From: Hyaloscypha bicolor E
Taxonomy: Eukaryota > Ascomycota > Leotiomycetes > Helotiales > Hyaloscyphaceae
Assembly: GCF_002865645.1 (NCBI RefSeq)
Contig: NW_020194560.1
Span: 62,001 to 126,000, forward strand
Direction: 5' to 3'
Length of the DNA: 64,000 bases
The notes under the pieces: model-generated
What the model saw: the letters and a program-made list of their open reading frames with translations, nothing else
Told to the model about the DNA's origin: nothing
Databases searched by the model: none
Position numbers and translations under genes: made by a program
Part shown: in pieces, positions 24,439-35,420 of the stretch
How the letters are laid out: the number at the start of each line of letters is the position of its first letter
Numbering within the stretch: the stretch's first letter is position 1

Positions 24439-24587
24439 ACAAGATCCCGCCCCCTGCTTTCTCCCGGCCGAAACTGAAACCCAACTTCCAAGCGCCCAAG
24501 CCTGACAGCACCAGAAGCTCCTCAATATTTCCCCATGCGTCTTCATATCTACATTGTGGGTCTATCCTTCTCAATTGTTCTAGCAGC

Positions 24588-27195
24588 ATGTCTTCAGAAG
24601 CCTCTGCTTCTGAAACCACGTGTCAACGTGCGGCCCGTCAGCCTGATGGAAAAAGCGATGTCGACAATGAGGACCTCAGCGAACTCCCGTTCCATGTTCA
24701 GTCATTCAGAGAGGGTCTCTTGGATTTTATTCATTTCTTGGGATTGCAAGGGACCATATTAGTTGCTGGAGCAGATGATGATGACTTCATTCCGTTATCA
24801 GCATGCAAGCCGGATGGTACGACCGAGTCCCAGCGGGCAAGAGAGAAGGAATTCATGGAAGGTGCACAGGATCTCGTGAACGGTGCGAGGAGCGCTGAAA
24901 ATTGCGGAGAATGGAAGATGCTGATTCAAAAGCGGCTGACTCATGGAATGGAGAGTGCAAACAACTTTGGGTATGTAGCACGAAGGGAGAACTCATGAAG
25001 CTCTGCTAATGGAATCCCTGGTAGTTCAACTATGCATACCAGCATTGCATGGTGAGTGTGTCCTGAACATCTGGTATGTGAAAAGCCTATAACACTCAAT
25101 AGGGCAGAGACCGGCCTTTGGCGTGCCAAACCAGATCCACCTAAAGACCCAAGTCACCAACCTTCGCCAAGTCTGTACTTCGGGTTTCCGATTCGCAAAA
25201 TCGACGGAGCCGACCAAAAAATAGCCAAAGGCTTCCAAAAGGACTCATCATTTAACAATTACACTCTGACAAATTTTGCTAAGCTCACAATGAACGGTCT
25301 TCAGTGTGTTCCGTTCGCTCGACTTCCACTTGTTGCGGGGGATCCATTAGTGTGCTTTCCTTGGGCTATAGTCCAAGTACTTGGCACGTTTACCTCCGAC
25401 AAGCCAAACGATGCTTCCTTTACAGACACGGTTTCTGAGGCCTCTGCCGCTGCATCAATAGCACTCTCGATGTTCGAAAGGTTGGCAAAATTCGCGGATG
25501 AGAAGCAAGATGGTCAACACATCCCACCTGTTGTCGTCATCACGTCGGTTGGAGCAAAGACGATAGTGTGGCTTGCTTACTGCGAGATTGTCGATGATCG
25601 ACTGCGAGACCATGTGAGAACTCTCCTTTTATCTTTCTTGCAATCAGTCTAACGCGCGTCAAGAAAATGATAAGAATTTGGGAGGGCAACATCACCAAGA
25701 TCTGGGATGCAGTTCAATTCTGCCGTATCATAGACAATCTCTTTTTCTGGGCTCAGCATTGTTTGAAGCCCATGGTGACGCAGTATCTAAATCAATGGAG
25801 GTGTCGTTATTGCCCCAACGTCCCGAACATGCAGTCCCAACTCGAAAAGAATTCAAATACCGCGGAGCTGGTCCATCGGATTCAAGATCGCTTGAGCTCC
25901 TTGGGAATATCCCCGGGCGGAGATCTACCAGCACTCATTCAGCAAGCTGTGGTGCTCCAGGAAGTAATGAGATCGAGCGACAAAGAGCCAAAAGTGGACT
26001 CAACATTGAAAGACGAAAAGGAGCTTTCTGAAACTGCTACAGAAACACATCCCAAGGACAGCAATTTTAATTCCAAGTCATCTCGTTTACCGAATGCTCG
26101 AGAAGGTAAAGGAGATGACTTGGAATTAAAATTGCTGTCCTTGGGATTTGTACCCGAACAACTGTTATCAGGAAAGTGCGTCGAGGCCAACATTCCCCTT
26201 GTCAGCGATCTCGAGCATTATGACCTTCACCCCGACAAAGCTGAGAGAGGTAGTGCCGAGCCTTCTGTGCTGTGTAATAAGAACACACTTCAACCCAAGT
26301 TACCTCTCAAGCATGAAACGTCTGTAATCGTCGTCCCGATCAAGGACAAAGAATCTGACCGTCAGAATTCAAAAGTACCTGAGGGTACAAAAGGTACGCA
26401 CCGGCTCCACCAACCGTCTGCTCTCCCCCACTCATATCACCACCAGCTACCTCTGCCAATCTCACTTTTGATGAGCCTGTTTCGATCTCCGAATCACTTG
26501 TTCTTTCAGCTGCGGATGAGAACTGCGGGAACAATTCTTCATTATCCAACCCACCTCAGCCAGCCAAGGGAAAATTTCTAGGTTCTGATGTGAGAGAGAA
26601 CTCATTACTTGATCCATCGAAAGACTTGGGCCACACCAGTCCCAACCTTGTACAAAGAACCCTTTTCTCCATGGCTTCAAGTGTAGTGAATGGGCATGTA
26701 CTGTCCTTAAAGAAACAGCGACAACGAAAAAGCGACCTCAAAGTTGAAGAGAAACAGAAGCTCAACATAAACCTTTGGTCACCTTCGGACAACTCAATAT
26801 CAACTAAGGCCTTAGGCAAGCGATCCAATGCTATTGGTCCACCCTCAGCTCCGTCCAGCCCCTTTGTCTCAGAAACTTTTAGGCTGAGCTTCGAGGTAAG
26901 GCAATGGTTAGACTCGGACCGGGAGGAACAGGACAACTCAAGCATGGACAAGAGATGCCGCCATGGACCGTACCCTAATCTTCACATTTGGCTCCTTGAG
27001 CATGACGTGTATCGGCTCACACCAGCTAGGCGCATCTGGCTTCAGAAGAAGATGATGTCTGAACAACAACCGGCAATTATAGAGCCTCTGCCACCGCCGC
27101 CTAGCTTGAGTGTTAAGATTCCTTGGAGAGGAAAAAATATCATCGTGAGACTGCCACCTGCTAACTCATTTTCGGCGTCTACCGAGAAAAAATAA
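24588..27195 (+). CDS. Conserved fungal protein of unknown function, nuclease-like fold suspected
   Basis: I join five exons: 24588-24970, 25025-25051 (27 nt), 25103-25613, 25664-26393 and 26447-27195. All phases agree, giving 799 residues. The central 200 residues (LYFGFPIRKIDGADQKIA, PLVCFPWAIVQVLGTF, VVVITSVGAKTIVWLAYCEI, IWDAVQFCRIIDNLFFWA) resemble fungal proteins with a PD-(D/E)XK nuclease-like or DUF7924-like domain. In such proteins the third strand usually has an E-x-K; here the matching place reads IVQVL, so catalysis is doubtful. The C-terminal half is disordered and Ser/Pro-rich. The frame change near 26394 needs the 53-nt intron (GTACGC...CACCAG). A long palindrome lies in exon 4. 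The family assignment is from memory and uncertain. Confidence 0.65.
26049..26147. repeat. Long near-perfect palindrome inside an exon
   Basis: The arms 26049-26091 and 26105-26147 are reverse complements over 43 bp with one mismatch (26085 against 26111). The outer 36 bp (26049-26084 with 26112-26147) are perfect. The loop is 13 nt. Both arms are translated in the host gene: the right arm encodes GDDLELKLLSLG and the left arm PKDSNFNSKSSR. Confidence 0.97.
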
Positions 27196-27371
27196 ATTAC
27201 CTGAAAGGAGGGACAATATCGAAATGAGTTGTTTTTCATCACCTGGCAGGCCTTGCCTTGTAGTTCTATATTTTTCTCCAAGCTCCCCTTGATTCTCTAT
27301 GAAACTGAGCTTGCATCAAAACAATGATCTTCTTTTATCTTTCCCAGAGCTCTAAATCCAAATCTTACAAG

Positions 27372-28245
27372 TCAAAGCTCAGATATCGCCCTGTCATACC
27401 TAACCCAAGTCCAAATATTCAACCCCGTCTTCATGCCCTCCGTCACCGGCAGCCCTGCATGCAACGTACTCTTCAGGCCCTTCCCCTGCGCGTCCAAGTT
27501 CCTCCAAAAAATCGCATTCCCCGTAATCGGTCTAAACGTGACTCCCGCGCCCAATTCCTGATCACAATCCACCCACTTGCACCATTTCTCGTCTTCTAGT
27601 GCTTTCAAACGAGGGAAGTTGGTGCCGCCCCCAGTGCAGTTGGCTTGGATGTAGACGAAAAAGGTGCTGTCGATGTTACCGTCCAGGGTGGGCGAGTCGG
27701 TGAACCAGTCATAGTGGTCGCGGTATTGGTTTGTGGGACCGTAGCGTTGGACGACGAGGGGTTTGATGAGGCTGTCGCTGGGGGAGAGGTAGAAGGGGAA
27801 AGAGCGGGCTCGGGACTCAATGCATTTGATGAGATATTGGCGTTCGAGTGATGCAGTGAGGGAGGAGCGGTAGTTGGTGTTGAACGAGACTTTGCCATCG
27901 TCTGACCAGAGGGGTGAAGGTTTGAATTTGCTTTCACTGGAATGAAGTCAGCTAAAGGATTTGGGAGGGAGGGGCTCAGACGAACCTCAGGTCAGTGAGC
28001 TGTGAGGCTTCTTCTGGAGTAACGAATGACTCTATGTAAATGACAAGAGGGTCTTCGGAAATCAAATATGTTCTATAAGAGTCCGTTCTACAAGCATCCG
28101 TGATAGATGAAACTGTGGCATCTCCGGAAGCAGGATGTGAAGTCTCGTCTGATGTGAACGACCAGCTAAAAACCATTGGGATGAGAGTTGACCAAAGGAG
28201 CCATCTCGATATCATTAACATCTTAACGTTGCAACTCTTAGTCAC
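27372..28245 (-). CDS. Prolyl 4-hydroxylase alpha-type 2-oxoglutarate/Fe(II) oxygenase
   Basis: Two exons, 28245-27986 and 27936-27372, with a 49-nt intron (GTTCGT...TTCCAG) give 274 residues. The N-terminus has a hydrophobic signal peptide or anchor (MLMISRWLLWSTLIPMVF), so the enzyme should enter the ER. The Fe(II) ligands are in DHYDWF (H-x-D) and in LHAGLPVTEGMK (distal His, with the Lys that binds 2-oxoglutarate), then TGLNIWTW. The start of the domain, VIYIESFVTPEEASQL, is the usual first helix. The family hydroxylates proline or related residues. The substrate is unknown; ascomycetes lack classical collagen. The second ATG (28221) may be the true start. It diverges from a PDI-like gene across a 326-bp shared promoter. 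Confidence 0.88.
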
Positions 28246-28571
28246 GCTTAGCCGGGAGTGTTGATGGATCTCATAATGTAAGAAAATATATTGATGAAGA
28301 AAGGAAGAAGTGCAATGAACTCAGGGACCTTGAGATGGCGGGGTCGTTTGCCTCTTGCTCCACTATAACGAGCCCCTGTTGCGCTAAGATCAGCCTATCT
28401 CAGGAGGGGCAGAGCACACGTGCTCTATCCTCAAACCTCAACCTCATCTACAATTGAACTTTTCTTCAGCCGCAGCAATGATCACTACGGGTGCATCCTA
28501 AACTCGCGTCAATTAGAAAGCAGCTCGTGAACTTGTTCTGGTCTGAGTTCCTGGATAGGAGACTCGCGGAG
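28246..28571. promoter_or_regulatory. Shared divergent promoter of P4H and PDI-like genes
   Basis: A 326-bp gap separates the two start codons. It holds an E-box CACGTG at 28417-28422 inside AGAGCACACGTGCTCT, a near-palindrome. No clear CCAAT-N9-CCACG element was found. Co-regulation is inferred from layout only. Confidence 0.45.
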
Positions 28572-29992
28572 ATGTGGAGCCTGCGGGTGCCGGCTCTTCT
28601 TATCTCAGCCACATTGACAGCCTCATCCGCAGTGCTTCAGTTGCAAGGTGACAATTTTCAATCTCACCTCGAGACCCACTCTCCCGTACTGGTAAATTGT
28701 AGGTGGTTTAACTTCAAGCCATGAATTGGTTTATTGACACTTTCTTTAGTCTGTCTTGTCAGTCACTCTCTCCACCCCACCACTGATCACTTCTCACAAT
28801 TCGATCCCAACTCACAGCCCTGGTAGTAAGTATATACGCGCCGTACATGGCCCCAAAAGGAAAGTTAAACTAAACTTATCTTTCATTACAGTGAGCCATG
28901 CCGAAATCTCAAGCCCGAATTCGAAGCAGCAGCAGAAGTGCTCAAGAAAAGAGACATCGCATGCATCAGCATCGATTGCAGCCTCGAAAACAAAACATGT
29001 ATCGCCAATCACATCACATCATATCCCACAATCAGGATTTTTCACGGCCCTGAGAAGTTCACACGATACAGAAACGAGAGAAAAGCGCCAAAGTACGTAT
29101 TTCCCTTTTCGGACAGCCATTCAAACACTAACTTTTGGTTCAGTATTATATCTTATATGATAAGAGACAGTCTACCACTTGTCTTAGAAGTTACTACCGA
29201 TAATATAGAGGAGGTTCTATTGATGGGAACATCGACTTTGATTGCATACATCGATGAAGATGATCAGAAATCTCGATCAGTTTTCACTTCCTTCGCGGAA
29301 GCACACCAAAACGAATTCATATACGGCATAACATCCAACCTAACATTAGCCAAATCTAACGTACAGAAAGCTCCCTTCGTCATTGTTTATAGTCCTCTAG
29401 ATCAAGTGAACCCCATCTTTAAAGACACCTTCTCGCTTGACAAGCTCGAAGCTTTCGCCAATAAATATTCCACTCCCCTCATTGGAACATTCTCATTGGA
29501 AACCTACTATGCCTACACCGAAGCACTACCGCCATCTTCCCCTTGTACTCCGTACACCTTGACTGACACTTCAACAGGCCGGGTTACCCCTCCTACACAT
29601 CTTTGTCTCCACCCCCTCCAGCTCCGACCATTCATCCCTCCTCTCCCTCCTCAAACCCATCGCCGAGAAGCACAAAAGCAAACTGAACTTCGCCACTATC
29701 GATGCCACAAAATACCGATTCTTCGCCAAAGCATTGAATCTTGCGACTGATAAGTTTCCCGCGTTCGTGATCGAGGATACCGTGAGCGGTGATACGGCGC
29801 CGTTTGATCAAGATGAGGAGGTTACGGGGCAGAAGATTGAGGGTTTCGTCCAGAAATATTTTGAACTTAGAGGGAAGGGAAATGTGCCAGTGCAGACTGC
29901 GGTAAGTTTTCCTTTTGGAATGGAAACGCTGACGGATCATTGTATGTGATCGCTGATGATGTACGTAGGGTCCGATTCGTGATGAGTTGTAG
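28572..29992 (+). CDS. PDI-like ER protein with altered active site, lacking the a' domain
   Basis: Six exons: 28572-28698, 28750-28825, 28892-29092, 29144-29522, 29578-29901 and 29969-29992, giving 376 residues. There is a signal peptide (MWSLRVPALLISATLTASSA), then HSPVLVNF, the start of a thioredoxin a domain. The active site reads QPWYEPCRNLKPEF, where PDI has WCxxC, so only the second Cys is left. The b and b' regions follow (SYMIRDSLPLVLEVT, GLPLLHIFVSTPSSSDHS, KLNFATIDATKYRFF). The last tiny exon reads GPIRDEL then stop, an ER-retention signal of the HDEL/RDEL type. No second catalytic domain is present; normal PDI is about 500 residues. The intron before GLPLL must start with GC (29523), as no GT fits. 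Exon 2 adds about 20 residues just before the active site, so its border is the weakest. Confidence 0.75.
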
Positions 29993-30479
29993 GTATCAAC
30001 GCACCGAGAAAGATGTTCAGAGCACTGCGCAAGAACCCAGTTCTACTGCGATTCGACCATCAATGGTTTCAGATGATCTCCTTACTGCAATGCATCGCTT
30101 TCTGAGGTTCGTCGTTGCGTGGTTCCTACCTTGTTCAGTTATCAAGTTGATTGACTCCGTTCACGTGATACGCCCCCTGAGAGCTCCTTCCTTCATCAGC
30201 AACAACGAGATTTTCTCCAAAACTAAACACTCTAGTGTACTCCTTCCTTCGGCTCCGCCAGGCGTTCTCTTCCATTCCCTTCCCTTCCTTCCTCTCTTAC
30301 CTCCACTACACAACCTTGCATCTCTTCTTCCCATCAACACAGTTAATCCATTTCTCCAACCCTTCAACTTCTCCTTGTACAATCACGCCTCTCTAGTTTT
30401 CAGGCTCTCCGCCCATTATCGCTATCAGGATCTCCATCCTTCATTGTTATTCAATCCATCAACAACACCCTCAGGCACA
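29993..30479. other. Intergenic
   Basis: An open frame runs through part of this gap into the carbonic anhydrase start, but it has no motif and is CT-rich near the end, typical of a 5' leader. Confidence 0.4.
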
Positions 30480-31375
30480 ATGGGCTGCATATCAAGCAAG
30501 GAGTCCGTCCCTGAAGCTGCACGCGCCATCACATTGCCGAATACATCTGAACCAACGGCAAAGGACGGTGACGAGAAACCAGCTCAGAAAAACCTCTCGC
30601 GGTACCTCCAACAGAACCATGACGCAATCTTTGCCAGCAACAGGAAATGGATTGAATCAAGACTCGAGGAAGACGCCACCTTCTTCGTCAAGCTCTCTTC
30701 GAGTCAACATCCAGATTATCTGTAAGACCGCCCATCTTAGGATCTGCCTCCGTCTTCTCATGAAGGGAAATGCAAATGAACATCAACTGACAAGTCTGCA
30801 GATATATCGGATGCGCCGACAGTCGTGTCCCCGCGAACGAAATCATGGGTCTCGACGCCGGTGAAGTCTTCATCCACCGCAACATCGCCAACCTAGTCCC
30901 CAACACCGACCTGAACGCTATGTGCGTGATTGAGTACGCGGTCACGCACCTGCACGTTAAGCACATCATCGTCTGCGGGCACTACAACTGCGGCGGTGTG
31001 CAAGCAGCCCTGGCGTCCTCTGACATGGGCCTCCTCAACCCCTGGCTCCGCAACATCCGTGACGTGTACCGCCTGCACGAGAGTGAGCTCGACAAGATCA
31101 AGGACGAGACGCAGAAGTACCGCCGCCTGGTCGAGCTGAATATCCTCGAGCAGGCCCGCAACGTCATCAAGACCGCGACGGTCCAGAAGTCGTACTACCT
31201 AAATGCGTACCCGATCGTGCACGCCTGGGTCTTCGATCTGAAGGATGGCGTGTTGAGGGATCTGAAGCTGGACTTTTCCGGCACGTTGGCAAGCATCAAG
31301 AAGATTTATAATCTGGAGGAAGAAATCAAGTCGGCTAAGGGCACGCCGCATTCAATATCTTCGGCAATGACTTGA
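30480..31375 (+). CDS. Beta-class carbonic anhydrase
   Basis: Two exons, 30480-30721 and 30802-31375, with an 80-nt intron give 271 residues. The zinc site is standard for beta enzymes: Cys-Asp-Arg in GCADSRVPANE, then CGHYNCGG with the His and second Cys. GEVFIHRNIAN and LKVKH-like strands follow the usual order. The reaction is CO2 hydration to bicarbonate, feeding carboxylases; the yeast counterpart is Nce103. The N-terminus MGCISSKE is a good myristoylation/palmitoylation signal, suggesting membrane attachment rather than mitochondrial import. Exon 2 is notably GC-rich compared with its neighbours. Start choice: the ATG that creates MGC directly follows a leader CACAA. Confidence 0.95.
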
Positions 31376-31870
31376 GAGAGGGGGGTCGATTTGGGAGGTT
31401 CTTTTTCTTTTGCTGTACGGTTAGTCGTTGCCGTGAGATTGGCGCTAGTCGCTATGGCGTAGATGCAGAGAATAAAGATTGTTTGACGCACCCTTCAAAA
31501 AGGAGTTCTGTATTTGCACTGGTAACCATATGAACTGAACGCAAAGCATGATGATACTGTTTCTGCACCGGTTGAAAAGCGCTGCAGAATCAACTTCCAC
31601 ACTCGAAGAAAGGTCTCGAGAGGAAATGAAACTCCACCCAGAACATCCCCGAAGTCGAGATGGTAGTTCAAGGAGAAAGGAATTGTACACGGCACGCATT
31701 TGACTTACCACAAGATCGAGGAATCGTATGCATCCATGAATTACAGATATAGGAATCATGGTATCTCATTCAGCCTGCGCTATCGACAAAGAACCAGCCA
31801 CAACTAACATCCAACTGGCCATCCAGACGACTTCCAATCTCCCACCAAAACCTGATCCCTGAAGCAGACT
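31376..31870. other. Intergenic between convergent genes
   Basis: No supported gene. It holds 3' flanks of carbonic anhydrase and the SDR gene. Confidence 0.4.
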
Positions 31871-33206
31871 TCACTTCTCAGCAGGCGGTACCAGAACCGT
31901 CGACCTGTGATTTAACATCAGTAAACACCTCCCAAACAAGGCTTCAGGGAAGGAAAACTCACGCGCTCTCACTCCCCTCCTTCTCGCCACTGCTCTTCCA
32001 CTTGTCCAAATCAATCACCTGCCTGCCCTTCCACTTCGTCATCATATTCGCTCCTTTCGCTCGCAAGCCCACTTGATACCAATGCGGGAAGCCCCGCAAA
32101 AACGCCAGCGTGACCCCAAAACCCGGCAGGATAACCTGTCCACTCCTCCCCCTCCACACCTTCTCCACGATCGCCTCCGCGACCGTGTCTGGTTCCAGGG
32201 CAGGCACGAGGAACGGGGAATCGTTGTGGTAGCCATCGAAGAGCGGGGTCTTGGTGTAGCCCTGATTGATGACAATGGTGCGGACCTTCGGGGCGTTGTA
32301 CCGCGTCTTCAGCTCGGCGGTCAGGCCCTCGTGGAAGGAGAGCGCGGCGGCTTTCGAGGCGCCGTAGTCGGTCATGTTCGGGACGGTCATGTAGGCGGCG
32401 AAACTGGCGACGGTGACGATCATGCCGTGGTTCGCGGCGACCATGGCGGGTACGAATTCCTTGGCGGTCCAGTAGTGCGCCAGTGTGTTGACGTCGAAGG
32501 TGAAGCGGACGTCCTTCTCGGTGGCGTCGAGGATGTTCTTGCCGCGGGCAACGCCGGCATTGTTGATGAGGACTGCGGGGGTGAGAGGTCAGTTCAGCAA
32601 TTGAATTGAGACGAAGCCGGAAAAGAAAGAAAGGGGTTTTTCTTTGTCACCTCGCTTACCGGTAGGCTCCCCCACATCTTTCCTGATCTCCTTTGCGACT
32701 GCTGCGAGAGTGGCGGGGGAGGTGATATCACACTTGTAATAAAACACATTCTTCGGCGCTTCAAAAGTCATAGGGATGACATCCAGCACTACCACCTTCG
32801 TGCCCCTCTCCGCCATAAGTTTCACAACCTGTCCTCCAATGCCCCCCGCGCCACCAGTAATAACCACAATCTCTTTCTCCCAGTCATACTTATCCTGCGT
32901 CCAATTGTTGAGCACCTTCTGATCAAAATACCCACTTATCAATCGGATAACGCCGAAGATGAAGAGCGTGCGGAGCCGTGAGAAGGCGGTGGGGTGGAGA
33001 ATGGAGAGGTCGGAGCCCTTCTTGGTGTATCGCGCTAGGGCGATGAAGAGGAGTGTGAAGAAGGGATTTAGTGCTGTGCGCTTGAAGAAGGTGCCGATGG
33101 GGTCAGAGGTGAGTCCTGTGGAGGGAGAGAGGGAGTTAGTGAAGTGTGATCGAAGAGAGAGGTCGTGCGTACCTTCGCGGGGAAGCCAGCCTTTGCGGAT
33201 TGGCAT
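31871..33206 (-). CDS. Short-chain dehydrogenase/reductase, membrane-anchored type
   Basis: Four exons (33206-33173, 33115-32660, 32572-31963, 31904-31871) give 377 residues. After MPIRKGWLPREG there are two hydrophobic stretches (NPFFTLLFIALARY and RLRTLFIFGVIRLI), then the Rossmann fold: TGGAGGIG (cofactor loop), VVVLDV, LINNAGVARG, and the catalytic YGASK, with a Ser in VTVASFAAY. This is the layout of retinol/lipid-type SDRs that sit on the ER or lipid droplets with an N-terminal anchor. D at the end of strand 2 favours NAD(H) over NADP(H). The last 34-nt exon (STVLVPPAEK) depends on a perfect GTGAGT donor; without it the protein ends after SESA at 31959. The true substrate is unknown. 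Confidence 0.88.
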
Positions 33207-34000
33207 CTTGATTGCTGTGTAGGGAGCGTTGCCTAAAGCACTTTGTGCTCCTTTCTGATTGTTCGACAGCCCGCTTGGAGATGAAGCTGGCTCGGGATGC
33301 AATTCGGTGACGGTAGAGAGAAGAGAGAGGGAGGGACGTCGCGATAGATATTCAGCTCGGCCCGCGGAAGCCCAAGTCAAGCCCCCGGGATTCGAGGCTC
33401 AATTAGCCCCCAAGCTTCATCCTAGAGAGATGCGCAGGCAGTCATTTCTCATATGCTGGACCGAGGTGTTGGGCGTATTGAAACGCGGGGTTAGTGCGGC
33501 CTAGTCCTGATGCGGGGGTTACTGCAAGCCACAATTGGGGGGATGCGTGTGGAAATGCGGGCCACGTGAAAATGGGGTCTGGGGATTCGGATATCGAAAA
33601 CTGACTCTTGGAAAGCGTGTCATGCATAAATAGTGGTTGTCTTGAAACCAGTAGAATTTGCCCCTGAACCGGCGAGGCGGGTCTGCATCTTTACAGTAAG
33701 TGCAGAGGCACATGCTATGCACCAGCCCTATGCAAGTTTAATGAGAACCTAATTGGAAATGAAAAGTATAGGTTTACCTTTATGATATAGGATGGCCACG
33801 TTGGACTTTGTATCAATGGACGATATTGCTATCGAGATCGCTCTATGTCTTTGAAAAGTGGGAAAAAAGTGGTATCCGCCATCGCCCATTAACGCCGAAT
33901 GTCGAGAGAACTCTCTGTGTGTATCGTCCTATCCGTTTTACAGTGGCTCGGCCACACTTCACAATATTGTACCAACACTCAACACATTGAGTTGGTATGC
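33207..34000. other. Intergenic
   Basis: Promoter of the SDR gene and 3' flank of the next gene. Only short motif-free frames are seen. Confidence 0.4.
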
Positions 34001-34873
34001 TTACAGAGCAAGCATAAAGACTGCAACTCCAATCCACATAACATGTAGGCCTGCCCTCCAATCGAGCATACCAGCACCTCCCAAGCCATCCCCCGGATTC
34101 GCATCTGGTTTCGGTCCACCAAGCCCTGATCCGCTATCACCATTCCCTTGAATCGATGTCCCAGGTATCCTCGTGAAGTTATTTGCAGAAGCAACTAGCA
34201 TCGATTCATTCAATAAAGTATTGTTCAACGAAGCGCATGACGGTCGGTTGTCTTGCGCAGGTATACTGTTCGTGACATGGATTGGGAGGTCGAAGATCGT
34301 ATATTCGTCCGATCCGTTCAGACGGAAGTTCTGTCGGATGGAGATCTGCCATTATCAGCTTTCGTGACGTCAATAACCCAAACAGTCGGCACGTACATTG
34401 TAGAGCCCTCTTGCAGAATTGATATTCCCAGGCGGTCCCTTCCCAACGAGACAATCCGGCCACACCCAATTGACATGCTTCACCGTACTCCCATTCTCCT
34501 GTCCCATAATCTCATCCAGACTTCCATTCGACGCTGTGCCATTGGAGATGGTGAAGTTCCATCCCGTGATATAACTAGAGAGAAAGATCGTGATGTTGTA
34601 GATGGCGGAGACAGGGTTCGAGGGATATGGCGGTAACTGGAGTTGTCCATCGGAGCTCACGTCAATCGCGACTTGCAAATGATCTGCCCCTCATCAGTCC
34701 TCTGCAACGTCTGGAATAATTTCGAAGGAAGACTCACCACCACCCAACGGCGTATTCGGCTGTGGCGAGTCCACAATCGCGATCCCAGGAGTAAATATTT
34801 GCCCGTTGACAATCTGCTGCGCATTTAGGCATCTCGCCGACAGCGCAGCGGCAACAATGAATCGAAACAGCAT
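34001..34873 (-). CDS. Secreted GPI-anchor-type surface protein, unknown family
   Basis: Three exons, 34873-34738, 34683-34397 and 34345-34001, with introns of 54 and 51 nt give 255 residues. There is a clear signal peptide (MLFRFIVAAALSARCLNA) followed by a beta-rich region with several N-glycosylation sequons (YNITIFL, WNFTISNGTASNGS, NNTLLNES). The C-terminus has a small-residue region (GLGGAGMLDWR) and a hydrophobic tail HVMWIGVAVFMLAL, as in GPI-anchored proteins. Paired Cys are few. Related proteins are found in many ascomycetes as hypothetical surface proteins; function is unknown. All splice joints keep frame. Confidence 0.8.
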
Positions 34874-35420
34874 CGCGTTTAGTTCATCTTATTGAATAGC
34901 TTCAACTCTCCAAGCTTCAAAGGGTTCAAGTAAATGAAGGGGAGAAACGGGCTGCGGACGTCATGTCGTGGGTAAAGTTGGAAAATCATGGCATGGCATG
35001 CCAGCAGGAGGTAATAACAGCATGATGTTAAGAAAGAGGGGATGTGATGTGACAAGGGAGATTGAACGGCCGTATTGGAAAGGCTGCAGACCTACTGATT
35101 GGGTTATGCATTCCGGAAATCACGCGGTATGGGGTACTTTGACGGCGAAGCACGGTTGCAGTGGTCCGAAACCATGGTGGGGAGAGCTGCATTGGAGCTG
35201 TTGAGACTGAGGTTGTATCAAATACATTAAGTGGCGTTGGAGATGTCATTTCGACAGGGGGAAGGGATGACTAAGGTAAGCTGCCGCGTCACGTGTCTCT
35301 ACATCAAACCTTAAATTTGATATCAAGTTCTTCGAAACATTCAACCTCTGAACAATCATTCAGACATTGGGCCAGTATTTTCCAGCCACTTCCGCAACGA
35401 ACGATGCTTCTATTGAGACG
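34874..35420. other. Intergenic, divergent promoters
   Basis: It lies between the divergent GPI-type gene and pseudouridine gene. No extra gene is seen. Confidence 0.4.

Noticed and set aside
25678..26031. 117-residue frame MGGQHHQDLG overlapping the unknown gene
   Set aside because: It is a shadow frame; the register with WDAVQFCRIIDNLFFWA matches the protein family style and joins in phase on both sides.
27605..27937. 110-residue Ser/Thr/Pro-rich minus-strand frame
   Set aside because: It overlaps P4H exon 2 in another register; the P4H frame holds the Fe(II) ligand motifs.
32073..32609. 178-residue plus-strand frame opposite the SDR gene
   Set aside because: It is antisense to the SDR catalytic region in GC-rich sequence; the SDR motifs are decisive.
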